The notes under the pieces were generated by a model. The model was not told where the DNA came from. It saw only the letters and a list, made by a program, of their open reading frames with translations, and ran no database searches. Shown here in pieces: positions 51,938 to 62,299 of a stretch of DNA of 64,000 nt; positions within the stretch are counted from its first letter, which is position 1; each line of letters begins with the position of its first letter. The translations under genes and the position numbers were made by a program. This stretch comes from Nostoc sp. NMS8. Its GTDB lineage: Bacteria > Cyanobacteriota > Cyanobacteriia > Cyanobacteriales > Nostocaceae. The DNA is taken from NCBI RefSeq assembly GCF_017115045.1, contig NZ_JABXKK010000046.1, forward strand, positions 34,507 to 98,506, read 5' to 3'.

Positions 51938-54390
51938 GGGTGTTCGTATTTAGGATTGGATGATAAACTCAATTTTGCTTGACGTAGTGCCTCTGCTTTA
52001 GTCAACCCATTTTTCAAGCCTTTGTAGAACTCTTGCATAAGTATAGCAGTGGAACTTTCATCTACTAACCATAAGCTAGAGATTATACTTTGTGCGCCTG
52101 CTTGGGCTGCCACGCCAGCCATCCCCAATGCTGATCTTTTATTTCCTTTCGCTGTTTGACAAGCACTCAAGACTAATAACTCAATTGGATTTTCATTAAA
52201 CTGAGCTTGAGCTTTTATAAAATTATTAAAATCTAAAATATTAATGACTTTATCGTATGCCAAAATGACAGTCTTTTCAGCATTAGAACTAAATTGTCCA
52301 TGAGTACTAATGTGAATGATTGGAAAATTATTTTTACTTAGCTCTTTATGAAACTGCAAACTGGTGAATTTTTCATCTAACAACACTTTTGAGTCAATAA
52401 TCTGTGTTTTAATATCTGCCACTTCTACTGCTACTCCAGGCAGAGGTTTCAAACCTTTTGGAGCATTTTCGTCATTAAAACTAGGAGATTTCTTGCTCAA
52501 ACCAGCGATTAAAGCTGTTGGCTGATTTTTAGATAAGGATTTAGGTGGTTGAATTTTATAACCTACAGTTTGTGCAAAACTGTATTGCTGTGTTAAAAAC
52601 TCTTTTCCATCATGAAGTAAGTCCATTGGGAGACTTTGAAAAGATGTATCTAAAGCAAATACAAGTGTTCCTGATGAATAAAAATATGTTTTAAGAGGTT
52701 TAATTAGTAGGTCGTAAAGCCTTTGAGAATGTAAGATAATTTCACTTTTATTATCAGAGTAGAATTTGAAAGACTGGACAATATCTAATAAATTATTGAG
52801 ATGATTTTTAATTAGTTTAGCATCAACAGAATTGTGGTGAAGAGAGCGGTCAGGGGATTGAACAATTACTTCTATAGTGCTATCTAAATCAATAATGTGG
52901 ATTATTGCAGTGCTGCTAGGCAACTCCTGAAGATTATTCAAAGGTATAAGATTGAGTCTGCCACATTGAAGAAAGTTTTTTAACTGTTCTAGTTGCAGAT
53001 GTGCGTTTACTTGAATTATTTTTTCTAAATTTTGCGAAGGATCTGCTGCTAATAATCTTATATAATTCCGGTAAAGAGGCTCTACTTTTTCGTAGAAAAA
53101 GAACTGACTATCTGGATTACTACCTAAAAGGTTAGCACGAACTTGGATTAAGCTATTAATAGCTGCCTCGTAAAAATAGGAAGCTTCTTTAGATTTTCCT
53201 TGTTGGCTGTATAAATCAGCTAATTGCTGCTGCCATTCATAGACGATATCCGATGCCCGAATTGATTGAGCAAACAATAGAGCTTGCTTAAAGCACACAT
53301 GTGATTCATCGGGATTTAATTTGCCTAGAATCCCCCAACAGAATGATTGTAGAAGTTGATTATTAATGCTTTCAGCAGTTTGCAATGCAGATTTTGTGTA
53401 ATTTATAGCTAGAGACTGTAACTGTTTATTTGAAGTTTTATTTAAACTGTCAGCAAAGTTGAGTTTGGCATAAGCAGATTGGCTAACAGGTAATTCATTA
53501 AATAAAGAAGAGTTTTTGATAATTAAGTCGATTAAAGGCTGAATCTGTCGATGAATATTAGTTTTAGTAGTCGTTAATCTGCTATTACCTGATAATAATT
53601 CCTTTTTCAGCCATTTATCAAAATCTAATAATAAAGTTAAACTGTGTAGTTGAGCTTGTAGTTTTATAGATATTGGAGCGTTTGTTGTGTTATTTATCTG
53701 TTGGTAATAGTCAAGCGATATTAACGCATTTTGGTGAATTTCAGTAACAGTGTCTTTTTGGAACAATAGTTCTCCTATCCACCTATACTCTACGCTCGAA
53801 CGTTCATACATAGACTGTTTAGTATCTCCCAAAGAGAGAAGAATTGAACTAATATCTGCATTGAGTGTCATCTTTTGAGCCATTGACAAAGTTTCTTTTA
53901 AAACTATTTCTGATTCACCTAACTTACCCAGTAAACGTAAAATATCTCCCAAGTTTTGTAATCCTAACAAATTTACTGGGGTTGGTTTAACTTGATAGAT
54001 TGCAGTATAAAGTGCTTTTTTGCTAGATTTATCAGGCGCATTAAGTGTTGGAAAATAGCTCCAAGTATCTATTTTTAAAGCTGATAAAAGCAGATCGCAA
54101 GCATTAAGATACAAGCCTAACCCTTGTAGAGCAAGATTCTGGTTGATTAAATTTCCAGCAACGTTTTCATCTAAGTGGAGTTGACGATAAATTTTAGTTG
54201 CTTCTTTCCATGCCTCCAGCGCCTCCAAATACTGACCTTGATTTAATAGCTCATGTCCTTTTTCAGTCAAAAATTCCGCTTTTTGTGTGATTTTGTTGAC
54301 ACTTTGAGCCATGATTCGGGATGGTTTGCCGACCGCCATAAGGAAACCTGCAATACCGTAAAATAAATATCTACGTCTAGTAATTTTCAC
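51895..54390 (-). CDS. CHAT-domain (caspase-like) protein with TPR repeats, Tat-type N-terminus
   Basis: 831 residues. The N-terminus has RRRYLFYGIAGFLMAV, a likely twin-arginine signal. TPR-like repeats are at about 35-430. The CHAT domain (about 560-831) has catalytic His in IIHISTHGQF (about 697) and Cys in LLVLSACQTAKG (about 745), then the GMAGVAAQAGAQSII segment and FWSGFVLVG at the end. CHAT proteases are caspase/separase relatives. Thirteen bases separate its start from the stop of the exoprotein gene, so they share a transcript. It may process the exoprotein, which is an inference from context. Confidence 0.9.
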   Translation of the reverse strand: MKITRRRYLFYGIAGFLMAVGKPSRIMAQSVNKITQKAEFLTEKGHELLNQGQYLEALEAWKEATKIYRQLHLDENVAGNLINQNLALQGLGLYLNACDLLLSALKIDTWSYFPTLNAPDKSSKKALYTAIYQVKPTPVNLLGLQNLGDILRLLGKLGESEIVLKETLSMAQKMTLNADISSILLSLGDTKQSMYERSSVEYRWIGELLFQKDTVTEIHQNALISLDYYQQINNTTNAPISIKLQAQLHSLTLLLDFDKWLKKELLSGNSRLTTTKTNIHRQIQPLIDLIIKNSSLFNELPVSQSAYAKLNFADSLNKTSNKQLQSLAINYTKSALQTAESINNQLLQSFCWGILGKLNPDESHVCFKQALLFAQSIRASDIVYEWQQQLADLYSQQGKSKEASYFYEAAINSLIQVRANLLGSNPDSQFFFYEKVEPLYRNYIRLLAADPSQNLEKIIQVNAHLQLEQLKNFLQCGRLNLIPLNNLQELPSSTAIIHIIDLDSTIEVIVQSPDRSLHHNSVDAKLIKNHLNNLLDIVQSFKFYSDNKSEIILHSQRLYDLLIKPLKTYFYSSGTLVFALDTSFQSLPMDLLHDGKEFLTQQYSFAQTVGYKIQPPKSLSKNQPTALIAGLSKKSPSFNDENAPKGLKPLPGVAVEVADIKTQIIDSKVLLDEKFTSLQFHKELSKNNFPIIHISTHGQFSSNAEKTVILAYDKVINILDFNNFIKAQAQFNENPIELLVLSACQTAKGNKRSALGMAGVAAQAGAQSIISSLWLVDESSTAILMQEFYKGLKNGLTKAEALRQAKLSLSSNPKYEHPYFWSGFVLVGGWL

Positions 54391-54403
54391 TTATCGCTCT
54401 GGT

Positions 54404-56977
54404 TTATGGAAATAATTTGGATGTAGAACTTGTAGCAAAGCAAGCATTTTTAGGCAACTGTGAAGCAACAGCACCAACCTGATTGCTAGACGCTAATAAA
54501 TTGACTTCTCCTGATGGTTCTATCAACACTGATTGTGCTTCTACAATTGGTTTAATTTCATTATTTAGTAAGCTTTGTTTGTCTAAATTGTTAGAAGTTG
54601 GGGCTATAGCAGCAGAATTAGCGTGCCATCCACTATTGTTAGATACTTGGGTTTTATAACTACGTGGGAGATTACCAGTTCCAATAATTACAAACTTACT
54701 AGCTGCGTTGCGGGAATTTCCTTGGCAAGTTGAAGTAATCTCAGGAGGTAATTGAATTGTTTCTGCTACTGCTTTAGGAGGTACAATATTATCGTTTAAA
54801 ATGTTAAATTGGACATTGCCATTAATTCCTAACTCGGAACTGGCTGTAAATTGGCTGTCACGAGAAGCAAAAAATCCTTGAGAATTAATCTGAATGTTAC
54901 CACCACGTCCCTTATAAGCATCAGCTGTGATCCGACTGTTTGCCAAAACATTTATAATATCTGCATTGGTAGTAATGTTGCCTCCATTACCATCGCCACC
55001 TGCGCTTGCAGAAATAAAAGTGTTGTCAGATAAATTCAAAACTTTAGTTTGCAAATTGATGTTACCACCTTGACCATTTTTAGTTGAAGCAGTTACCCCC
55101 GCTTTATTATATAAATTAATAGAATTTGCAATAATTCTTACTATCCCAGCATCTTTTGTACTATCATTCCTAACTCCAATTTGAGCATCATTTTCTAAAC
55201 TTAAGTTTCCTGTTTTGATAAAAATATTTCCAGATAAAGCATCAGATGGTTGCTTGAGATTGTATATATAGCTTACAAAAGGGTCGTTAGTACCTACAGA
55301 AGAGCTTATTCTGCTAGGGTTCAAAGAAGGATTAACTGAACTTGAACCATTAATATTAACAGATTCAAGGGCATTAATATTTACAGTACCAGAATTACCA
55401 GTTTTTAGTCCCGATGCTGCAATTACACCTCCGTTTTCAACAATCAGCTGTTTTGTATTAATACTTAGATCACCAGCATTGCCAGCAGAAACAGACAGAG
55501 AGGTTATATTGCTGGCCGAAAAAGTAGGAATAGGTGGTGTTCCGAAAGCTAGCAATACGAAATTAGCATGACCACCTGAAATTTTTAAAAGCTCAGAAGT
55601 ACTTACAGTTACTCTACCTCCTCTACCATCACCAAGAGTCAAAGATTCTAAGGTTCCTCCATCTTCAATTAATAATTCTTTGGTCGACAATGTTACATCA
55701 CCTGCGTTACCAGAACCGTAAGTTATAGTCCCCAAAACAGAAGCAACTCCAGAACTTTCGTTAACTGCTACACTACGGATTACTATTTTTTCTGAAGCAT
55801 CTATAGTTAAATTTCCACTATCACCATTACCAAAACTTAAAGGAGTAACTATTTCTGATTCTTGAGCAATCATTTTTGATGCTGAAATGATAATATCCGC
55901 TCCTCTGCCAGAATTAGTTGAAGTGATAATACCTCGATTAATTCTTGTCGCACTGAGAAAAGGTTGTATATTAAAAGATGTTATTCCTGTTAAATCTAAA
56001 GTATCAGTTGCCGTTATACGTATAGCTCCCGAATTAAAAACTCCCTGATTTGCAATCAAAGCTAATGAGCCATCTGTAAAATTTATATTTTTACCTTGTA
56101 CAGAAATATATCCTGGCATAAAACCACTAGCGTCCAACAAAGATTGCTTAATAAAACTAATGTTTTTAAAGTTATTTATTTCTTTATAATCTAAACTTAA
56201 GCCTGAATTATTAAAAGTGAAATTAACTATACCAGCGTCAACAGCACCTATCTCAACTTGCCCAGAAGGAGCAGTTACTAGCCCACCATCAAATAAAACA
56301 TCACCTCCTATTAGAGCTAAAGTTTTACTAGGTTGTGAACGCAGACCATTTTGACTTTCTCCTGCTCCTAATAAGGTAATTGAAGCAGCTACCTGATTCC
56401 CATATATAATCTGGCTGTGTCCACTACCCTGTACATTAATTGATCCTGATGAATTACCACCATACTCTAACCCTATAGGAACATTCACGCTTAATAGGGG
56501 AGTGTTCTCAGGAGTTTTAGCGCTAAATTGAATGTTATTAGGAAAATTGATGCTGTTGGCAGTACTTGCTATGAAAGAACCACCAATAATTAGATGTGCA
56601 TTGTGACCAAATAAAATCCCGTTGGGATTAAGAAAGAATAAATTTGCACTACCATTAGCCTTAATTAATCCATCAATTTTCGAGGTTGAACCACCTGTTA
56701 CACGAGTAATAATGTTTTTAATATTTATAGGATTATTGAAAAAAGCAGTGTCTCCAGTAAGAACAGAAAACTGGTCAAAACTGTGGTATAAATTGCTTCC
56801 TGCCTGACTTCCTCCTTCGATTATATTGTTTGTTCCTTGAGGGGTAACAAGCGAAGGAAAAGGTAATGTTTTGTCTGGAATTATTTGGGCGAAAACACAA
56901 GAAATAGGTAAACAAAAAGGATTAGATATCAAAATAGATACCATTAAGGCGCGGATAGAAAAAATATTCATAATCAA
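54404..56977 (-). CDS. Two-partner-secretion exoprotein (filamentous haemagglutinin-type)
   Basis: 857 residues: a signal peptide (about 1-31), then the TPS domain (about 32-190) with NLYHSFDQFSV, FFNNP, the LFFLNPNGILFG motif and FIASTA. A long beta-helix rich in Gly/Asn/Ser/Thr (GNGG, SGxGN, NxxGG repeats) follows. The C-terminus has a lone Cys (ACFAT near 845). Such proteins are moved across the outer membrane by a ShlB/FhaC partner, which is encoded at 58725-60482 on the same strand. Confidence 0.9.
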   Translation of the reverse strand: MIMNIFSIRALMVSILISNPFCLPISCVFAQIIPDKTLPFPSLVTPQGTNNIIEGGSQAGSNLYHSFDQFSVLTGDTAFFNNPINIKNIITRVTGGSTSKIDGLIKANGSANLFFLNPNGILFGHNAHLIIGGSFIASTANSINFPNNIQFSAKTPENTPLLSVNVPIGLEYGGNSSGSINVQGSGHSQIIYGNQVAASITLLGAGESQNGLRSQPSKTLALIGGDVLFDGGLVTAPSGQVEIGAVDAGIVNFTFNNSGLSLDYKEINNFKNISFIKQSLLDASGFMPGYISVQGKNINFTDGSLALIANQGVFNSGAIRITATDTLDLTGITSFNIQPFLSATRINRGIITSTNSGRGADIIISASKMIAQESEIVTPLSFGNGDSGNLTIDASEKIVIRSVAVNESSGVASVLGTITYGSGNAGDVTLSTKELLIEDGGTLESLTLGDGRGGRVTVSTSELLKISGGHANFVLLAFGTPPIPTFSASNITSLSVSAGNAGDLSINTKQLIVENGGVIAASGLKTGNSGTVNINALESVNINGSSSVNPSLNPSRISSSVGTNDPFVSYIYNLKQPSDALSGNIFIKTGNLSLENDAQIGVRNDSTKDAGIVRIIANSINLYNKAGVTASTKNGQGGNINLQTKVLNLSDNTFISASAGGDGNGGNITTNADIINVLANSRITADAYKGRGGNIQINSQGFFASRDSQFTASSELGINGNVQFNILNDNIVPPKAVAETIQLPPEITSTCQGNSRNAASKFVIIGTGNLPRSYKTQVSNNSGWHANSAAIAPTSNNLDKQSLLNNEIKPIVEAQSVLIEPSGEVNLLASSNQVGAVASQLPKNACFATSSTSKLFP

Positions 56978-57071
56978 GTTTAAAATCTATTAAACACAAT
57001 GATGAAAAGCTAGCATATAAAGCTACTAATTATATGATAATATTTATTTTAGTAATTAAAAATATAAATTT

Positions 57072-58415
57072 ATGTATCTACCTGATGGCCCAAAAACCTC
57101 ACCTTTATTACAGAGCATTCAGTTTTTACTTCGCCCATTAGAAACTTTAGATGCTTGGTCTGAGGACTACGGTAGTGTTTTTAGACTTAGAGGAAATGAG
57201 CTTCCTGCTCTTATTTACTTTAGCAGTCCAGAAGCCATTCAAAAAATTTTTACATCCTCTCCAGAGGATCTTAGTTCTATTCAAAATAGTGATTTTGTGA
57301 AACTATTATTAGGAGAAAATTCTATTATTTTTCTTGACAATGAACGCCATCGACATCAAAGACGAATGTTGTTGCCTCCTTTTCACACAGAACGAATGCG
57401 CCTGTATAGTCAGGTTATTTGTGAAATTACTGAAGAAGTAATAAGCCAGTTAGCTACCGGAAAGTTTTTTGTAGTTCACTCAGTCATGAAGGAAATTTCT
57501 TTGCGTGTCATCCTTAATGTTGTGTTTGGATTGCAAACGGGTAAATATTACAATAAACTGCGACAGATGCTTAACTCGCTGTTTGAAATTTTTGATAATC
57601 CTTTGAGTTCTATCTTTATGCTATTGTTCTCTAGATTTCAAAACGATTGGGGAATCTGGAGTCCACAGGCAAATTTAATGCATCAAATAGAGCAGTTAGA
57701 TCAAGTGATGTATACTCTGATTGCTGAACGGACAAGACAAACTAATTCTCCCTCTAAAGACATTCTGAGTATGCTTATGGAGGCACAGGACGAGTTTGGT
57801 AAATCAATGACAGACATTGAGCTTCGTGATTCTTTATTAACATTAATATTCGCTGGATACGAAACTACTGCATCTGCTATTTCTTGGGCATTATATTGGA
57901 GTCACTACTTGCCAGAGGTTCAAAAAAGCCTTTTATCTGAACTTAACTGTTTCACCTTTACTAAAGATAAGAGCGAAATTTCTCGGCTACCTTATCTCAG
58001 CGCAGTTTGCTCTGAAACATTGCGTCTTTATCCAATTGCCTTAAATGCCTTTACACGGGTTGTACAAAAGCCTATGGAGATTGAAGGTTATCAGCTTGAA
58101 CCTCAAACAATTGTGAATGTTTCAATTTACTTAGCTCATCAAAGAAAAGAAGTATATCCAGAACCCAAACGCTTTAATCCCGAACGCTTTTTGGAGCGTC
58201 AATTTTCTCCTTACGAATACTTGCCTTTTGGTGGCGGCAATCGCCGATGTGTTGGCGCAGCTTTAGCGCAGCTTGAGATTAAACTTGTATTGGCAACTAT
58301 ACTGTCACGTTTGAAATTAAGATTAATTACGACCTGTCCTATTAAGCCTATTCGACGTGGAATTCTTATGGTACCTCCTAGTAATTTTGAAATGGTAGTA
58401 ACTGGAGTGCGCTAA
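57072..58415 (+). CDS. Cytochrome P450 (CYP110-like)
   Basis: 447 residues with no membrane anchor. The I-helix has AGYETTA (about 261-267), the K-helix ETLR (about 314-317), the PERF motif (about 370) and the heme loop FGGGNRRCVGA with the axial Cys at about 395. Length and motifs fit the CYP110 group of heterocystous cyanobacteria, which oxidise fatty-acid or terpenoid substrates. It is divergent from the exoprotein gene by 94 bp and stands between that gene and its transporter, on the opposite strand. No redox partner is near. Confidence 0.9.
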   Translation: MYLPDGPKTSPLLQSIQFLLRPLETLDAWSEDYGSVFRLRGNELPALIYFSSPEAIQKIFTSSPEDLSSIQNSDFVKLLLGENSIIFLDNERHRHQRRMLLPPFHTERMRLYSQVICEITEEVISQLATGKFFVVHSVMKEISLRVILNVVFGLQTGKYYNKLRQMLNSLFEIFDNPLSSIFMLLFSRFQNDWGIWSPQANLMHQIEQLDQVMYTLIAERTRQTNSPSKDILSMLMEAQDEFGKSMTDIELRDSLLTLIFAGYETTASAISWALYWSHYLPEVQKSLLSELNCFTFTKDKSEISRLPYLSAVCSETLRLYPIALNAFTRVVQKPMEIEGYQLEPQTIVNVSIYLAHQRKEVYPEPKRFNPERFLERQFSPYEYLPFGGGNRRCVGAALAQLEIKLVLATILSRLKLRLITTCPIKPIRRGILMVPPSNFEMVVTGVR

Positions 58416-58502
58416 TAGAATCTAAATTTATTTCTTTATGAATATTTATATTTATGCATTCAACTAAATCAAGATGTAACCTTTTAAGGTCTTTAAAATA
58501 GC

Positions 58503-58606
58503 TATAGGACTCATATCTGATTTTTGAACAAGATTTCAGATAAAACTCTTATAAAACAGGCTTTTCAGTCTCAGTATGTTTTCAGAAATCAAATCGGAGT
58601 CCTATA
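58503..58606. mobile_element. 104-bp MITE with TATAGGACTC ends
   Basis: TATAGGACTC at the left and GAGTCCTATA at the right are exact 10-bp inverted ends with TA borders; pairing continues imperfectly (ATCTGATTTTTGA versus GATTTGATTTCTG). Non-coding, in the 309-bp gap 58416-58724. The end type differs from the MITE at 4093-4198, but both use TA. Confidence 0.7.
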
Positions 58607-58724
58607 TGAAGGTTACTGTTGTGTTTTATTCCAGATGGAGAAGTAAATCAATAGGTTTGATTAAAAATCGTGACTTTAGCCAAGATTAATTCTAGATAAC
58701 TTAAGGTATGTGGGCAGATTAAGC

Positions 58725-60482
58725 TTAAAAATTACTGTATTGCAAATAAAAATACAGTCCATTTTCCTGCCATGTTTGATTTGGCTGGTCAACAGATACA
58801 ACAGGAATGCCGTAGTCAAGACGAGCGCTAAAGTTAGCATTCTGCGACCATCGCAATCCCAGTCCAATGGAAGCGAGAATATTAGGGCTGTTTGTGTTAG
58901 CAATTGTGCTTCCTGAATTATTCCAGACCACACCCAAATCAGTAAATGGAATAAGTTGCAATATTCCATTTATCTTAGATATGCGAAGTATAGGAACTTG
59001 TACCTCAGCCGAAGCAAAAATACCATTATCAGCCAGCAGTAAATCTTGACGATAGCCACGTACACTTTCAATTCCGCCCAGACTAAACTGTTCTAGAGGT
59101 AAAAGGGATCTAGTCGCTAATTGAGTATTGAAACCAAATAATAGTAAGGTGTCAGGAGCTAGTAATCGTAACCACTGAGCTTGCCCTTGCCAAGAAAAAA
59201 AACGACTATCAGGAGCATCTTGACTAACTGTGGCATTAAATACATCTAGCCCCAAGTTAAATTGCGATCGCACTGCAAGGACTTGAGTACTGCCACGAGT
59301 AATCCATTCTTGAAAAAATCGTAATGCGGATACTCTGGTCTTTCCTTGGTCGTTAGATCCTAATTGAGGAAAAGGAATTTGTTCTCCTAGTGGAGCATAA
59401 TTGGCTTCGCTTTCTCGTCGAGAGGCAGTTAAACCCAAAGTCAATTCTTCAGTAGGGGATTGAAATATTGGTTGGCGGAATGTTAGTTCATAATATCGGG
59501 AAGCAGATTTGATATTTAAGGTATCGAAAGGATGTTCGATAACACCGCTGTTACCAGTTCCATAGTTAAAAGAGAGGGTTCCGTTTTTGGAATTGAGGGG
59601 CAGTGTGTAACTGCCATAAAAAAAGTTGCTAGCATCAGTATTGCTGTAACCGAGGCTTAAATTATCTCCCAGTCCCAGTAAGTTAGCTTCATTTACTTGT
59701 ATTCGGCGTTGGAAACTTCCAATGCTAGGCGATCGTGTATTGTCAAGAATCATTTGGGCATTAAAAGTTCTCGCCTCAACAACTTCTACAACTAGCTTAA
59801 TCTGCCCAGGAATATTCCCCGGTTGTAAATTAGCAGATAAGTTTTGAATCAAAGGATTGAGTTTTAGCAGCTGCAATGACTTTAGCAAACGCTTTTGATT
59901 GAGAGGCCCGTTATTTCCTGCTGCTATACGACTACGTATATAACTCTTGTTTAAGCGTCGTGTACCTTCGATTTCAATATCCCTGAGCTTAGTTTCAACT
60001 ATTTGAATTTTAACGATACCAGACCAGATTTTTTGAGGTGGAATATAGGCACCACATGAAATGTAGTCTTTGTCAATATATAGGTCAGTAATTTTCTGTC
60101 GTGCCTGATACAAATCATCGAGTGTAATTGGGCGATTGATGAATTCTTTAAGAACTTTATCTAACTCTTGTTGACTAAAAACTGTGCCACCAAGAACTTC
60201 AAATCGTTTCACAGTGAAAGTTTCTTTAGTTGTGTCAGGAAACTGTTCTTCAAGATTAGGACTTAAGTTAGAGGGTGCAAGTATTTGTTGAGGTAGAGGT
60301 AATTGCTGTGGTTGTGGCGTTGGCAGAGGGGCAGCCGAAGGTGGTTGGATATCTCTAGGGATAACTTGAGGGATTGTAGAAGGACGTGCTGGAACCTGTG
60401 CTTTTAATGGTTTGTAAACTATACTATTAAGCAATATAAATAGTCCCAGAGCAGGAATTTTTCTAGGTAAGTTAGCAGTCAT
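58725..60482 (-). CDS. ShlB/FhaC/HecB-type two-partner-secretion transporter
   Basis: 585 residues: a signal peptide (about 1-29), a Pro/Gln-rich linker (about 30-75), and a POTRA domain (about 78-155: FTVKRFEVLGGTVFSQQELD). A second POTRA-like segment (about 160-235) follows, then a 16-strand-type beta barrel with SLGGIESVRGYRQDLL (about 470) and a terminal Phe (YLQYSNF), as expected for BamA-recognised barrels. It exports the exoprotein at 54404-56977. Confidence 0.9.
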   Translation of the reverse strand: MTANLPRKIPALGLFILLNSIVYKPLKAQVPARPSTIPQVIPRDIQPPSAAPLPTPQPQQLPLPQQILAPSNLSPNLEEQFPDTTKETFTVKRFEVLGGTVFSQQELDKVLKEFINRPITLDDLYQARQKITDLYIDKDYISCGAYIPPQKIWSGIVKIQIVETKLRDIEIEGTRRLNKSYIRSRIAAGNNGPLNQKRLLKSLQLLKLNPLIQNLSANLQPGNIPGQIKLVVEVVEARTFNAQMILDNTRSPSIGSFQRRIQVNEANLLGLGDNLSLGYSNTDASNFFYGSYTLPLNSKNGTLSFNYGTGNSGVIEHPFDTLNIKSASRYYELTFRQPIFQSPTEELTLGLTASRRESEANYAPLGEQIPFPQLGSNDQGKTRVSALRFFQEWITRGSTQVLAVRSQFNLGLDVFNATVSQDAPDSRFFSWQGQAQWLRLLAPDTLLLFGFNTQLATRSLLPLEQFSLGGIESVRGYRQDLLLADNGIFASAEVQVPILRISKINGILQLIPFTDLGVVWNNSGSTIANTNSPNILASIGLGLRWSQNANFSARLDYGIPVVSVDQPNQTWQENGLYFYLQYSNF

Positions 60483-60921
60483 TAATTGGGAACATCAATT
60501 GGGAACTTATCAAAATAGGATACACTCGTTAGTCGCCAGAATTCAGCATTAAAAAATTATTCTCCGTGTGGTTCTTTTAAGTAGTTGTTAAAACACTAGA
60601 CAAAGAATGATTCTCATACCAAGCTGCGGAGCTTTCTTTGCTCTACTCGTGTACTTTTCATTTTTTAGCAAGCTGAAAATTGATTCTTTCTCTCAAACAA
60701 AAGTAATATTTGATACTATGCTTCTTCAAAACGAAAAATCAAGGTTTTGACTATTTCGCAGTGAGGGAATAAATAATTACATATAAACTCTCATGAGAGA
60801 AAAGTTTTTTCCAGTGAAGATCAGGATTATAGTATTGAACTTAAGGTGCAGGGCATTTATAAAAAAAGATAAGAAGTCGGACTTGACAAAGTATGATGAC
60901 CAACTATCAACAGAGGTAACA
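60483..60921. other. Intergenic region before the flavoprotein gene
   Basis: AT-rich, no gene seen unless the long in-frame upstream extension of the flavoprotein (from 60793) is used. A partial AATTCAGCA dispersed repeat is at about 60540. Confidence 0.45.
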
Positions 60922-62298
60922 ATGGAAACAGCAGATGTGATTGTGATTGGAAGTGGTCAGGGCGGAATTCCACTTGCAGCTGACTTTGCATCATCAGGTC
61001 GAAACGTCGTTCTATTTGAGCGCGATGCATTGGGAGGCAGTTGCATAAACTATGGTTGTACACCTTCTAAAGCCTTTCTAGCCTCTGCCCATGCCGCAGG
61101 TCGCGCTCGACAAGCCGCGAAGCTAGGCATACACGCGCAGGTCGAGGTCGATTTTTCTGCGGTGATGGAGCGTGTGCGTAGTATTCGCAGCCAGTTTAAC
61201 CAGGGTGTCAAACGGCGACTAGACAGTGCAGGGGTTAGAGTCATCTGCGCTGAAGCTGCTTTCACCGGAGAGCGAGCTGTGAGTGGAGGAGGTGTGACTG
61301 TGCAGGCTCCGCTCATTGTTATCAATACAGGGACATCCTCTACTCTTCCTGACTTTCCCGGTTTAGCTGTAACGCCTTATCTGACCAACCGAAATTTCTT
61401 TGATTTGCAGCAGATTCCGCCTCGGTTGCTCGTGGTCGGTGGTGGCTATATTGCTCTGGAGTTAGGGCAGGGAATGGCACGTTTAGGGAGCCAATCCGAA
61501 TTGATTGTGCGGGGCGATCGCTTGCTGGCTCAAGAAGAATCCGATGTCAGTGCTGTGCTTGCTGATGCTTTTGAGCAAGACGGAATTGGACTGCATTTCA
61601 ATGTGACGGTTCAGCAGGTTGCTTACACTAACGGTGTGTTTACCCTAACGCTGAACAATGGTGAAGTACTAGATGGAGAAGCATTGCTGATTGCGACTGG
61701 GCGCAAACCAAATACTCAGGCATTAAATTCTGCGGTGACAAGCGTTGAATTAGATGCACAGGGTTTTATTAAAATCGACGAGCAATTTCAGACGACTTGC
61801 GCTGGGATTTATGCGATCGGAGACGCTGCCAAACAGCCTGCTTTTACCCATGTTTCTTGGGAAGACTATCGTCGCTTGAAAGCCATTCTGTGTGGCGAAC
61901 ACCGGACACGCAACGATCGGGTATTAGGCTATGCCGTCTACACTGAGCCACAAGTGGGTCGAGTGGGTATGACGTTAGAGCAGGCTCACAAACAGGGCAT
62001 TACTGCGAGCGAAGTCACCCTGCCAATGGCTCACATTGCCCGTAGCATTGAGTGGGGGCACGATCTGGGTTTCTACCGCATGGTCATCGACACCGAGACG
62101 AATTTGATTTTAGGAGCAACGCTGGTTGGGTACGAAACGGCTGAACTGGTGCATGTCTTTTTGTCGCTGATGGAAGCTAAAGCAACGTGGCAGGTACTCG
62201 AACAATCGGTTCACATTCACCCAACTTACGGTGAGGCATTGCCCAGTCTTGCAAGGCTACTCGTTGGAGATGATATGCCAACTTGTCCCAATATGTAA
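60922..62298 (+). CDS. Mercuric-reductase-like FAD/NAD(P)-disulfide oxidoreductase
   Basis: 458 residues from ATG 60922 (AGAGGTAACA upstream); an upstream in-frame ATG at 60793 would add 43 residues of poor quality. FAD-binding GSGQGG (about 10-15), redox pair GGSCINYGC (Cys 41 and 46), NAD(P)-binding VGGGYIALE (about 170), FAD motif AIGDAA and a C-terminal HIHPTYGEA with the His-Glu pair. It lacks both the N-terminal heavy-metal domain and the C-terminal Cys pair of true MerA, so mercury reduction is doubtful; a related dihydrolipoamide- or quinone-type activity is more likely. The DNA is clearly GC-richer than its neighbours, a sign of transfer. Confidence 0.85.
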   Translation: METADVIVIGSGQGGIPLAADFASSGRNVVLFERDALGGSCINYGCTPSKAFLASAHAAGRARQAAKLGIHAQVEVDFSAVMERVRSIRSQFNQGVKRRLDSAGVRVICAEAAFTGERAVSGGGVTVQAPLIVINTGTSSTLPDFPGLAVTPYLTNRNFFDLQQIPPRLLVVGGGYIALELGQGMARLGSQSELIVRGDRLLAQEESDVSAVLADAFEQDGIGLHFNVTVQQVAYTNGVFTLTLNNGEVLDGEALLIATGRKPNTQALNSAVTSVELDAQGFIKIDEQFQTTCAGIYAIGDAAKQPAFTHVSWEDYRRLKAILCGEHRTRNDRVLGYAVYTEPQVGRVGMTLEQAHKQGITASEVTLPMAHIARSIEWGHDLGFYRMVIDTETNLILGATLVGYETAELVHVFLSLMEAKATWQVLEQSVHIHPTYGEALPSLARLLVGDDMPTCPNM

Positions 62299-62299
62299 G

